Shown here in pieces: positions 15,205 through 22,521 of a stretch of DNA of 24,239 nucleotides. The stretch is taken from positions 1 through 24,239 of the forward strand of contig CAZTGM010000026.1 of the NCBI GenBank assembly GCA_964613235.1. The letters run 5' to 3'. Numbering within the stretch: position 1 is the stretch's first letter; each line of letters opens with the position of its first letter. This DNA comes from J005 sp964613235 (lineage in GTDB: Bacteria; Pseudomonadota; Zetaproteobacteria; Mariprofundales; Mariprofundaceae). The translations under genes were made by a program, and so were the position numbers. The notes beneath the pieces are model-generated. The model worked only from the letters and a program-made list of their open reading frames with translations, made no database searches and had not been told where the DNA came from.

Positions 15205-16317
15205 ATGTTGAGAAAAGTAATCGTGATGATGTTCGGCCTGCTGGGTATATCTGCTCCGCTTCAGGCCGCGGGTTTTTTGCAAAGTGAGCTAGCGGCATCT
15301 GCGGCCGGTGTCGGCAATGCATTTGTTGCCACGGCGGATGATGTGGCGGCAGCCATTTACAACCCTTCGGGCAAGGCCTGGCAGGATGGCTGGGATTTAT
15401 CGATGGGCTATATTGTCGATTACCGGGATTCCTCGGTTCGTCTACCTGCTGGCGTAGCGCCCAATAACGGTTCCGAACCTAATATGTTCTATTTTTACGG
15501 CGGATGGATGCCGCTGGATAGTTCGCTGGGCATCACCTTTGCCTATGCGCCGATGTATCATATTCAGAATGACTGGGGATTGGTGTTTGGTGCGGCGGCA
15601 GGAAACACTTCGCTGCGCGTGGATGATATTGCCATGGATGCCGTCTACGCAGTCAACAGCTCACTGGCTGTAAGTCTGGGGGCGGACTGGTATCTCTCCG
15701 ACATCACCATGGTGCAGGGTGGCGTAACGTTCAAGGATCGGGATTTGACGAGCTTTGGTGGCCATGCTTCCTTGCTGTGGAAGCCAGCGCCGGGTTGGTC
15801 ATTGGGCGTTAATGCCCGCTCCGGTGCATCGATCAATATGTCCAGCGGCAATCAGAAAATGACTATCAAACTGCCTGATCAGATACAGGCCGGGCTGGCC
15901 TACCTTATTGCTGATCGCTGGCGTCTGGAAGGGGATGTGCAATGGGTTCGCTGGTCTTCGATTGGTGATATGAATGTTACATCCGGCGGAACGGTTGTGA
16001 TGGCAAATCCGCTGAATCTGAGGGATACCATCTCGGCTATGGCCGGTCTGACCTGGACGTTGCGTGAAAATACGCAGGTGCGTCTGGGCTATGCTTATGA
16101 GCAGGGCGCCCAGAAGAGCCAGGGGTTTAATCCGCTGATTAGCGATCAGGATGGGCACAGGGTTTCCCTGGGCGGCGGTGGCGAGGCATTTGGTCTGCAT
16201 CTGGACGCCGTTTATAGCTACACCTTTTATCCGAAGAAGACCGTTAGCGGACCTTACGCCGGCACATACAGGGATCGCCGCCAGATGTTGGCATTATCCA
16301 TGTCCAAGCATTTCTGA
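15205..16317 (+). CDS. FadL/OmpP1-family outer-membrane transporter
   Basis: Outer-membrane barrel of 370 residues in the family that passes long-chain fatty acids or hydrocarbons. A signal peptide ends near residue 22 (SAPLQAA|GF). The mature N-terminus has the family hatch signature ELAASAAGVGNAFVATADDVAAAIYNPSG. It is followed by barrel strands such as SLGVNARSGASINMSSGNQ and LGYAYEQGAQ, and a C-terminal phenylalanine (MSKHF). At 370 residues it is somewhat shorter than E. coli FadL (446 with signal). The ATG at 15205 follows AGGAGTAGGGA, 7 bp after lolA; an open frame to 15178 was not used. The ligand is unknown. Confidence 0.9.
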   Translation: MLRKVIVMMFGLLGISAPLQAAGFLQSELAASAAGVGNAFVATADDVAAAIYNPSGKAWQDGWDLSMGYIVDYRDSSVRLPAGVAPNNGSEPNMFYFYGGWMPLDSSLGITFAYAPMYHIQNDWGLVFGAAAGNTSLRVDDIAMDAVYAVNSSLAVSLGADWYLSDITMVQGGVTFKDRDLTSFGGHASLLWKPAPGWSLGVNARSGASINMSSGNQKMTIKLPDQIQAGLAYLIADRWRLEGDVQWVRWSSIGDMNVTSGGTVVMANPLNLRDTISAMAGLTWTLRENTQVRLGYAYEQGAQKSQGFNPLISDQDGHRVSLGGGGEAFGLHLDAVYSYTFYPKKTVSGPYAGTYRDRRQMLALSMSKHF

Positions 16318-16371
16318 GCGAGAACGGGAACTACCATCAGACAAGCAACGCTGCTGACTTCTGCTGCACGG

Positions 16372-17637
16372 GTGCCATTGGCACATCGTTTGAGGCCGGT
16401 AACGCTGGATGAATTTGTCGGTCAGCGCAAATTAACGGAGAAGGATGCCTGGTTTGCTGCTATGTTGCAGGAAGGAAAGGCTGTTTCCTGCATTTTCTGG
16501 GGGCCACCGGGGGTGGGAAAAACCACGCTGGCGATGATCATGGCTGAAGCTGCACGGTTACCGTTTGCACAGTTATCGGCGGTATCTGCCGGTAAGGCCG
16601 AGGTTCAGGCCATTGTGCATCAGGCCAAAAGCAAAAATGAAACCTGGCTGTTGTTTCTGGATGAAATTCATCGTTTTAACAAGGCACAGCAGGATGTGTT
16701 GCTGCCGTATATCGAGGATGGTACGTTGATTCTTGTCGGTGCCACTACCGAGAATCCTTCCTTTTCGCTCAATAATGCCCTGTTATCCCGTTGCCGTCTG
16801 ATTGTGCTTGAAGTACTGGGTGAGGATGAACTGGTGATGATTCTGCAGCGAGCCTGCAAGATATTGGCACAAACGAATCCCCGTTTTGGTGTGCAGAGGC
16901 AAGCACTGAAACTGCTTGCCTCTGGCAGCCAGGGTGATGCGCGTTATGCGCTGAATCAGCTGGAAGCATTGTATGAAGCTGATGCCGGGCAGTGTTGGGA
17001 TGAAGCACAGGTGCGCATACATTTGATGGCGCGTGCTGCACGTTATGATCGTGATGGTGATGCCCATTACGCGCTGATTTCCGCATTGCATAAATCAGTG
17101 CGCGATTCTGATGCCGATGCGGCTTGCTACTGGCTGGCACGCATGCTGGAGGCAGGTGAGACACCATTGTATCTTGCCCGCCGACTGATCCGCATGGCCA
17201 CCGAAGATATCGGGCTGGCGGATCCGCGGGCGCTGGCGGTTACGCTGGATGCGCATCGCATGTTTGAAATACTCGGCTCACCTGAAGGCGAGCAGGGATT
17301 GTTTGAGGCTGTGGTTTATCTTGCACTGGCACCGAAAAGCAATGCGTTGTATCAGGCGGAAACCTCGGCGCGCCAGCTTGCGCGCACAACGGCCGACGCG
17401 GATGTGCCGCTGCATTTGCGTAATGCGTCGACGCGGATGATGAGGGACCTTGGCTATGGACGCGATTATCAATATGCGCACGATGAGCCGGATGCCGTTG
17501 TGGCACAGCGGCATTTTCCGGATGATATGGATGAGGCAAGCCTGTATCGACCGGCTGAGCGTGGTTTTGAACGCACGCTGAAAGAGCGCATGCAATGGCT
17601 GGCGGAACGACGCCGTCAGGTGAGGGAGGAAGAATAA
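16372..17637 (+). CDS. rarA: Replication-associated recombination protein A (RarA/MgsA)
   Basis: AAA+ ATPase that acts at stalled replication forks and primer-template junctions. The 421 residues show PLAHRLRPVTLDEFVGQ at the N-terminus, Walker A GPPGVGKT (44-51), Walker B LLFLDEIHRFNKAQQD (93-108), sensor GATTENPSFSLNNALLSRCRL with R140 as a likely arginine finger, and the C-terminal MgsA tetramerisation region (YARRLIRMATEDIGLADPRAL-type motif). The start is uncertain. The GTG at 16372 is the only standard codon after the preceding stop and has no ribosome site, while AACGGGAA stands before an in-frame ATC at 16336. The stop overlaps crcB as TAATG. Confidence 0.95.
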   Translation: MPLAHRLRPVTLDEFVGQRKLTEKDAWFAAMLQEGKAVSCIFWGPPGVGKTTLAMIMAEAARLPFAQLSAVSAGKAEVQAIVHQAKSKNETWLLFLDEIHRFNKAQQDVLLPYIEDGTLILVGATTENPSFSLNNALLSRCRLIVLEVLGEDELVMILQRACKILAQTNPRFGVQRQALKLLASGSQGDARYALNQLEALYEADAGQCWDEAQVRIHLMARAARYDRDGDAHYALISALHKSVRDSDADAACYWLARMLEAGETPLYLARRLIRMATEDIGLADPRALAVTLDAHRMFEILGSPEGEQGLFEAVVYLALAPKSNALYQAETSARQLARTTADADVPLHLRNASTRMMRDLGYGRDYQYAHDEPDAVVAQRHFPDDMDEASLYRPAERGFERTLKERMQWLAERRRQVREEE

Positions 17638-18014
17638 TGGTGCGTCAGCTTGTGGTAGTTGCAGCCGGAGGAGCTATCGGCGCGGTATTGCGTTGGCTGG
17701 CATCTTCGTCAGTGCAAAAGCTGGCCAGCGGTGCGTTCCCCTGGGGTACCTTTTTTGTTAATGCACTGGGCAGTTTCCTGCTGGGCTTTTTGTTTGTCTG
17801 GCTGCTTGAACGCTCCGCCGGCAGTGAATTATGGCGACTGGCCATTACGGTTGGCTTTCTGGGCGCCTTTACGACCTTTTCCACCTATTCACTCGAATCG
17901 GTCCGCCTGTTGCAGGAAGGCGCATACGGTCTGGCGCTGGGCAATGTTCTTGGCCAGGTGATTGTTTGTCTGACCCTGACCTGGCTCGGGGTTCAGCTGG
18001 CGCGTTTGTTATAG
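17637..18014 (+). CDS. crcB: Fluoride ion channel CrcB/Fluc
   Basis: Small inner-membrane protein of 125 residues that dimerises into a dual-topology fluoride exporter. The family motifs are GGAIGAVLRW, PWGTFFVNALGSFLLGF and GFLGAFTTFSTYSLE, within four hydrophobic helices. The ATG at 17637 shares one base with the rarA stop and follows the strong ribosome site GAGGGAGGAAG, so it is translationally coupled to rarA. I see no fluoride riboswitch upstream, consistent with control by the operon. crcB next to rarA is also found in pseudomonads. Its last 6 bases overlap the end of argB on the other strand. Confidence 0.95.
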   Translation: MVRQLVVVAAGGAIGAVLRWLASSSVQKLASGAFPWGTFFVNALGSFLLGFLFVWLLERSAGSELWRLAITVGFLGAFTTFSTYSLESVRLLQEGAYGLALGNVLGQVIVCLTLTWLGVQLARLL

Positions 18015-18896
18015 CTCTTCAAATACCGTACCGACACCTTCATCGGTAAACAGTTCCAGCAGCAGGGCATGCGGAATACGCCCGTCAATGATATGCGCCT
18101 GTCCCACACCGTGACTGATGGCATCCAGACAGCAATTAACCTTGGGGATCATACCGCCGGCGATCGTACCGTCCGCAATTAATGTTTCTGCCTGTTCCCG
18201 GTTGAGGCTGGATACCAGCGTCTTTTGCTGATCGAGTACGCCGGGCACATCGGTCAGCAGAACCAGTTTGGCTGCACCCATAGCTTGGGCAATGGCAGCG
18301 GCTACGAGATCGGCGTTGATATTGTAGCTCTGTGCATCGTCCCTGTGATAACCGACGGGAGCAATGACCGGTACAAAGCGATCTTTTTCAAGGATATGCA
18401 GGATATCTGTATTGATACGATGTACCTGGCCGACATGACCGAGATCGATAATCTCCGGTACATCCAGTTCCGGTGCATTGCGTTTGATGGCCAGTTTGCG
18501 GGCGCAAATCAGGCCGCCGTCCTTGCCGGACAGGCCGACAGCCTTGCCGCCTGCACTGTTGATATTGGCTACGATTTCCTTGTTAACAAGACCGGCCAGT
18601 ACCATTTCGACGATGTCCATCGTTTCGCGATCGGTGACGCGCATGCCTTCGATAAAGCGGCTTTCCTTGCCGATTTTATCCAGCAATTGTCCGATCTGCG
18701 GGCCGCCGCCATGAACAACAACGGGATTGATGCCCACCTGTTTAAGCAGGGTGATATCCATGGCGAAACTACGCTTGAGTTCGTCTTCGACCATAGCATG
18801 GCCGCCATATTTGATGACGATGGTTTGATCGGCAAAACGCTGCAGATAGGGCAGGGCCTCAATCAGTGTCCGTGCTCTGGCGTCCGCGTGTCTCAT
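18009..18896 (-). CDS. argB: Acetylglutamate kinase
   Basis: Phosphorylates N-acetylglutamate, the second step of arginine synthesis, in the cytoplasm. The 295 residues show VIKYGGHAMV, VVHGGGPQIGQLLDKIG, RVTDRETMDIVEMVL, LSGKDGGLICARK and LVLLTDVPGV. An N-terminal helix of about 20 residues (TLIEALPYLQRFADQT) precedes the fold. In this family that extension marks the hexameric, arginine-inhibited type, so feedback control is likely (inference). The ATG at 18896 is used because GAAGAGG lies just upstream and it overlaps the stop of the membrane gene as ATGA. An open frame to 18971 adds a non-family extension. Confidence 0.96.
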   Translation of the reverse strand: MRHADARARTLIEALPYLQRFADQTIVIKYGGHAMVEDELKRSFAMDITLLKQVGINPVVVHGGGPQIGQLLDKIGKESRFIEGMRVTDRETMDIVEMVLAGLVNKEIVANINSAGGKAVGLSGKDGGLICARKLAIKRNAPELDVPEIIDLGHVGQVHRINTDILHILEKDRFVPVIAPVGYHRDDAQSYNINADLVAAAIAQAMGAAKLVLLTDVPGVLDQQKTLVSSLNREQAETLIADGTIAGGMIPKVNCCLDAISHGVGQAHIIDGRIPHALLLELFTDEGVGTVFEEL

Positions 18897-19408
18897 GCGT
18901 CGGCCTCTTCCAGAGGTATGGTTTTCCGTTTGTGTACTGGTTCGCGATCGAGCAGAGATGAGATCATCCACAGCAGGCCGGCAACGGCCAGTGTAATGCC
19001 CAGACTTAAGGCGATGCGCGAATCGTTCGGGTCATGCAGTTGGTTACCCAGCGGAATAAAGACCAGCAGTGCACTGGCGATAACAGCAAAACGCGTCCAG
19101 GCCACGCTTTGACGGAACAGCACGCTGGCTGCCCCGGGAACGGAAAGCAACGCGAACAGCGTCACGATGATCCAGTGTTTTTCACCATCTACCGCACTTA
19201 ATGTGGCCATGATATCGCCACTGCCGGCAAGACGCGATTCCACAGCGGCACCGGCAAACAGAATCAATACGGCGGCAATCGTCCACATCAGCCATCCTGT
19301 CCAGATGCGCTGACGGGCCAGATGGTTGGTCCAGACTGCGTTGCCAATAACGTAAGTGAGCGCGGCGAAAATCATGCCCCAATGGGCAATCTGGAAATCG
19401 ATTTGCAT
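18893..19408 (-). CDS. Multi-helix membrane protein, unknown function
   Basis: Integral membrane protein of 171 residues with about five hydrophobic segments: AHWGMIFAALTYVIGNAVW, WTGWLMWTIAAVLILFAGAAV, WIIVTLFALLSVPGAASVL, FAVIASALLVFIPLG and LSLGITLAVAGLLWMISSLL. It ends in a basic-acidic tail (REPVHKRKTIPLEEADA). I do not recognise a family. The start is the ATG at 19408, preceded by GGAGG 6 nt upstream (19415-19419 on the plus strand); an open frame to 19471 lacks such support. A TACAAT -10-like box (19434-19439, read on the minus strand) is nearby without a good -35. It is co-transcribed with argB through a 4-nt overlap. Confidence 0.75.
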   Translation of the reverse strand: MQIDFQIAHWGMIFAALTYVIGNAVWTNHLARQRIWTGWLMWTIAAVLILFAGAAVESRLAGSGDIMATLSAVDGEKHWIIVTLFALLSVPGAASVLFRQSVAWTRFAVIASALLVFIPLGNQLHDPNDSRIALSLGITLAVAGLLWMISSLLDREPVHKRKTIPLEEADA

Positions 19409-19580
19409 GCGATACCTCCGGTGAATGGCGCCCATTGTAGCAATTATTTGGCTAAGGAGTAGCACAAGCAAAGCCTTGCTCGAAAATTATGAGGCTAGGA
19501 TATAGGCATGCGTGTCTAAAAATTAGGCAAACATCACAAAAATCAGGGGTCGTGATGACTATTTTCGGGCGTTTTTCATT

Positions 19581-19597
19581 TTGGCATGCTATATGCT
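19581..19597 (+). promoter_or_regulatory. Sigma-54 promoter before the porin-glnK-amtB operon
   Basis: TTGGCATGCTATATGCT contains the -24 GG (19583-19584) and the -12 GC (19595-19596) with exactly 10 bp between them. It matches the TGGCAYR-N4-TTGC consensus except for A in place of the first T of the -12 element. Transcription would start near 19608, about 40 bp before the porin ATG. The association with P-II and ammonium transporter genes makes NtrC-type nitrogen control likely, but no NtrC site was recognised. Confidence 0.8.
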
Positions 19598-19647
19598 GGG
19601 GGTTGTGTGCCCACTTTGAATATGGGATTTGAAAGGAGAGAATAACA

Positions 19648-20436
19648 ATGAAGAAAAAAATATTTCTTGCAGCTTTGTTTGCCGGCCTGATGGGCATGGG
19701 GCAGCATGGTGTTGTCACAGCAAAGGCAGAAGATATATCGATATCCGGTGATATTGGTGCATTTAGCCAATATGTATGGCGTGGTGTTGCACAGAATGGC
19801 AGTAAGGCAGCGGTACAGGGTGATTTGGGTGTTTCGTATGGTGGACTATCTGCCTCGATGTGGTTCTCCAACTCCTATCCTTCTCCCGAGCCGCAGTTTG
19901 CTGGTAAGGACGTAGTTGAATTTGACTGGACTGCGGATTACTCCGGTTCCATTGGCGACACTGGCCTGGGATATTCCGTGGGTGCTATTTACTATACCTA
20001 TCTGTATGACGCTCATTCCAATTTTGTTGAGTTATATGGGGGGATTTCATACGACGCACCGATTTCGCCATCGGTAACGGTATATTACACGACCAAGGGT
20101 AATGATAGTGGTTTCTACAAAACCGGTGATGTTTGGGTGGACTTCGGTTTGTCCGGTTCAGTTGCCGGCTTTGATCTGTCAGCGACGGGCTCCTATGTGA
20201 GCTGGAAGGCTGATGCAATCAAGCGACCGGTCGTTGCGGGACTGGATATGTACAAGAACGGTGTGGCTGTTGTTGCCTTGGGGCTGAGTAAAGACGTAAC
20301 GGCAGGGGATGTGACGATTACCCCTTCGGCAACGGTAACTATTCCGACTGTCTCCAAGTCTGTTGATGGCAATCAGTATATTTATGGAACGGCTGTAAAA
20401 ACTGAATTTATTGCCGGTGTGAATATCGCCTACTGA
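19648..20436 (+). CDS. TorF-type putative outer-membrane porin
   Basis: Outer-membrane barrel of 262 residues with a signal peptide (MKKKIFLAALFAGL..., cleavage after A27 in TAKA|ED). The first strands, ISISGDIGAFSQYVWRGVAQNGSKAAVQGDLGVSYGGLSASMWFSN, match what I recall of the TIGR02001/TorF family. The mature protein alternates aromatic strands and ends IAY. The start ATG follows AAAGGAGAG. The gene sits first behind the sigma-54 promoter and directly before glnK-amtB, so it probably helps nitrogenous solutes cross the outer membrane. The substrate is unproven. The family call is moderately sure; the barrel itself is clear. Confidence 0.85.
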   Translation: MKKKIFLAALFAGLMGMGQHGVVTAKAEDISISGDIGAFSQYVWRGVAQNGSKAAVQGDLGVSYGGLSASMWFSNSYPSPEPQFAGKDVVEFDWTADYSGSIGDTGLGYSVGAIYYTYLYDAHSNFVELYGGISYDAPISPSVTVYYTTKGNDSGFYKTGDVWVDFGLSGSVAGFDLSATGSYVSWKADAIKRPVVAGLDMYKNGVAVVALGLSKDVTAGDVTITPSATVTIPTVSKSVDGNQYIYGTAVKTEFIAGVNIAY

Positions 20437-20461
20437 TTTTCTGATCCCCCTGATCAGAAAA
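20437..20461 (+). other. Perfect 10-bp hairpin between porin and glnK
   Basis: TTTTCTGATC (20437-20446) pairs perfectly with GATCAGAAAA (20452-20461) around the loop CCCCT, starting on the base after the porin stop. No T run follows, so it is not a standard terminator on the plus strand. It could protect or attenuate the porin message. Confidence 0.8.
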
Positions 20462-20465
20462 GGGA

Positions 20466-20493
20466 CCGGGGGACGGCTGCACCCGTCCCCCGG
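20466..20493 (+). other. Second, GC-rich 11-bp hairpin between porin and glnK
   Basis: CCGGGGGACGG (20466-20476) pairs perfectly with CCGTCCCCCGG (20483-20493) around CTGCAC. It follows the first hairpin by 4 nt and lacks a T tract. Such a stable structure inside an operon could lower downstream expression or block 3' exonucleases. Confidence 0.8.
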
Positions 20494-20543
20494 GACTTCA
20501 AAGATTTAAGATCGTTGTCAAAAACCCATGAAGGAGAGCTATT

Positions 20544-20885
20544 ATGAAAATGATTACTGCCATCATCAAGCCATTTAAGCTGGATGATGTGAAAGAGGCG
20601 CTGACCAGCCTCGGTATCACTGGCCTGACCGTGACCGAAGTGCGTGGTTACGGGCGTCAGAAGGGACATACCGAACTGTATCGCGGCGCGGAATACAATG
20701 TCGACTTTATTCCCAAGACCGAAATTACAACTGTTGTTGAGGCATCACAGGTTGATGCCGTCATTGATGCGATCGTGAAAGCGGCACGTTCCGGCAAGGT
20801 CGGTGACGGCAAGATTTTTGTTTCAGATGTTGCAAAAGTGGTTCGGATTCGCACCGGCGAAGCCGATGCTGATGCATTGAATTGA
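20544..20885 (+). CDS. glnK: P-II nitrogen regulatory protein, first copy
   Basis: Trimeric signalling protein of 113 residues that senses 2-oxoglutarate and ATP/ADP and plugs the ammonium transporter when nitrogen is ample. The T-loop GRQKGHTELYRGAEYNVDFIPK carries the uridylylation tyrosine Y51. Q39 and K58 are in place, and the B-loop is ARSGKVGDGKIFV with K90. The ATG at 20544 follows AAGGAGAGC. It is 19 bp before amtB and shares the porin's sigma-54 promoter through the two hairpins; no separate promoter was seen. GlnK rather than GlnB is inferred from the amtB linkage. Confidence 0.95.
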   Translation: MKMITAIIKPFKLDDVKEALTSLGITGLTVTEVRGYGRQKGHTELYRGAEYNVDFIPKTEITTVVEASQVDAVIDAIVKAARSGKVGDGKIFVSDVAKVVRIRTGEADADALN

Positions 20886-20904
20886 GGGAGTGGAGGATTA
20901 ACCC

Positions 20905-22194
20905 ATGAATATGAAATCATTGATGACCAAGGCAGTCATGTTGCCGGCGGCCCTGTTGCTGCCACAGATGGCATTTGCCGAAGATACACTGAATTCAGGC
21001 GATACGGCCTGGATGATTACTGCAACGGCATTGGTGCTGTTGATGACATTGCCCGGCCTGGCGCTGTTTTACGGCGGCATGGTGCGCAAGAAGAATATTC
21101 TTTCAATGTGCATGCAGACACTGGCCATTGCTTCGCTGATGAGCGTGCTGTGGGTTGTTGTCGGCTATTCGCTGGCATTCAGCGAGGGTTCAGCCTTTAT
21201 CGGTGGTCTGGGCAAAGCTTTCTTCTCGGGCGTTGGCTATGACACACTGTCCGGCTCTATTCCGGAAACGGTATTTGCTACATTCCAGATGACGTTTGCG
21301 ATTATTACACCGGTGCTGATTATCGGTGCCTTTGCCGAGCGCATGAAGTTCTCTGCGGTGATGCTGTTTACCGGCATCTGGGTACTGGCGGTGTATGCGC
21401 CGATCTGTCACTGGGTATGGGGCGGTGGCTTCCTGGGCGATTTGGGTACGCTGGACTTTGCCGGTGGCACCGTCGTGCATATTAATGCCGGTGTTGCGGG
21501 CCTGGTGTGCGCGCTGGTGCTGGGCAAACGTATCGGCTATCCGAAAGAAGCCATTTTGCCGCATAATCTGACGCTGACGATGATTGGTGCTGCCCTGCTG
21601 TGGGTTGGCTGGTTCGGTTTCAATGCCGGCTCCGAGTTGGCTGCTGACGGTACGGCAGGCATGGCCTTGCTAGTGACACAGGTTGCAACGGCCATGGCGG
21701 TGCTAGCATGGAGCGTGGCCGAGTATGTTGTGTTTAAGAAGGCCAGTCTGCTTGGCGCCTGTTCTGGTGCGGTTGCGGGACTTGTAGCCATTACGCCGGC
21801 ATCCGGTTTTGTCGGTCCGGTGGGTGCACTGGCGATTGGTGCAGCTGCCGGTATTGCCTGCTTCTGTGCTGTGGTCTTCATGAAGCGCGCCTTTGGCTAT
21901 GACGATTCACTGGATGCCTTCGGTGTACATGGTATCGGTGGTATTGTTGGTGCAATTTTGACCGGTGTTTTCGTGTCTTCATCGTTCGGTGGTGCCGGTC
22001 TGGCTGAGGGTATGACCATTGGCAGCCAGGTGATGGTGCAGCTTGAAGCCATTGCGGCGACGATTGCCTATTGTGCGGTCGTAACTTTCGTGATCCTTAA
22101 AGTGCTGGATGCCATGATTGGCCTGCGCGTTAGTCATGATGAAGAACGTGAAGGCTTGGATATCACCCAGCATGGTGAGCAGGTTTACGAATAA
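20905..22194 (+). CDS. amtB: Ammonium transporter, canonical AmtB type
   Basis: Trimeric inner-membrane ammonium channel of 429 residues with a cleavable signal peptide (cleavage after A25 in QMAFA|ED) and eleven helices. The pore histidines are both present: H169 in YAPICHWVWGGG and H342 in FGVHGIGGIVGA. Also visible are LPGLALFYGGMVRKKN, D184 in LDFAGGTVVHINAG and WFGFNAGSE. The cytoplasmic tail (SHDEEREGLDITQHGEQVYE) has the conserved shape that contacts GlnK. The ATG at 20905 follows GTGGAGGAT. It lies 19 bp after glnK and should be gated by it. It belongs to the same family as the second transporter but differs from it at the pore. Confidence 0.96.
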   Translation: MNMKSLMTKAVMLPAALLLPQMAFAEDTLNSGDTAWMITATALVLLMTLPGLALFYGGMVRKKNILSMCMQTLAIASLMSVLWVVVGYSLAFSEGSAFIGGLGKAFFSGVGYDTLSGSIPETVFATFQMTFAIITPVLIIGAFAERMKFSAVMLFTGIWVLAVYAPICHWVWGGGFLGDLGTLDFAGGTVVHINAGVAGLVCALVLGKRIGYPKEAILPHNLTLTMIGAALLWVGWFGFNAGSELAADGTAGMALLVTQVATAMAVLAWSVAEYVVFKKASLLGACSGAVAGLVAITPASGFVGPVGALAIGAAAGIACFCAVVFMKRAFGYDDSLDAFGVHGIGGIVGAILTGVFVSSSFGGAGLAEGMTIGSQVMVQLEAIAATIAYCAVVTFVILKVLDAMIGLRVSHDEEREGLDITQHGEQVYE

Positions 22195-22301
22195 TTCTCT
22201 CCTGAGCGGGGCAGGTAGCCCGCTTGCCGAATAGGGGTTTGCATGTGCATGGTAACAACAACCCGGTAAAACAAATCCATGTACTGCAGCAGCAGGGCGG
22301 G

Positions 22302-22330
22302 GCGGAGGCTTGAGCCTCCGCTTCCTCTCT
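22302..22330 (+). terminator. Probable terminator after the first amtB
   Basis: GCGGAGGC (22302-22309) pairs with GCCTCCGC (22314-22321) around TTGA and is followed by TTCCTCTCT. The tail is pyrimidine-rich rather than a pure T run, so termination may be partial. Confidence 0.55.
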
Positions 22331-22380
22331 ACCTAATGTGATTCGGGGGTGTTTATCCCGCTGCTTAAATCATTGCCCTC

Positions 22381-22401
22381 AATGCCTAATCGATAGGCAT
22401 T
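22381..22401. promoter_or_regulatory. Palindrome upstream of the second sigma-54 promoter
   Basis: AATGCCTA (22381-22388) and TAGGCATT (22394-22401) form a perfect 8-bp dyad around ATCGA, centred about 85 bp before the expected transcription start. This is a place where an activator could bind. It does not match the NtrC consensus as I know it. Confidence 0.45.
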
Positions 22402-22450
22402 TCCTTTCGGCATTCTGCGTAAAAAATCAACAAATTCCCCATTGCAGAAA

Positions 22451-22466
22451 TGGCATGATAATTGCT
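22451..22466 (+). promoter_or_regulatory. Sigma-54 promoter before the second glnK-amtB
   Basis: TGGCATGATAATTGCT fits the TGGCAYR-N4-TTGCW consensus fully, with 10 bp between the GG (22452-22453) and GC (22464-22465). Transcription would start near 22477, giving a leader of about 45 nt. Confidence 0.88.
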
Positions 22467-22521
22467 TGGACGTTTCCATCTGTGTATACACGGAGTTATA
22501 AGTAGAAAGGGGGAACAGACT

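Larger units (their letters stand above)
22195..22450. other. Non-coding spacer between the two glnK-amtB modules
   Basis: The 327-bp gap 22195-22521 holds no credible gene. From left to right it has a 6-bp hairpin AGCGGG/CCCGCT (22205-22224), an 8-bp hairpin with a T/C-rich tail (22302-22330), a palindrome (22381-22401) and the sigma-54 promoter of the second module (22451-22466). Confidence 0.7.

Noticed and set aside
17590..17660. Fluoride riboswitch ahead of crcB
   Set aside because: crcB begins on the last base of rarA, leaving no leader in which a riboswitch could fold.
18897..18971. Longer argB beginning at 18971
   Set aside because: The added residues are out of keeping with the family and lie inside the upstream membrane gene; the ATG at 18896 has a ribosome site and an ATGA overlap.
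22205..22224. Hairpin AGCGGG/CCCGCT just after the first amtB as a terminator
   Set aside because: Six pairs, an 8-nt loop and no T tract; the better candidate is at 22302-22330.
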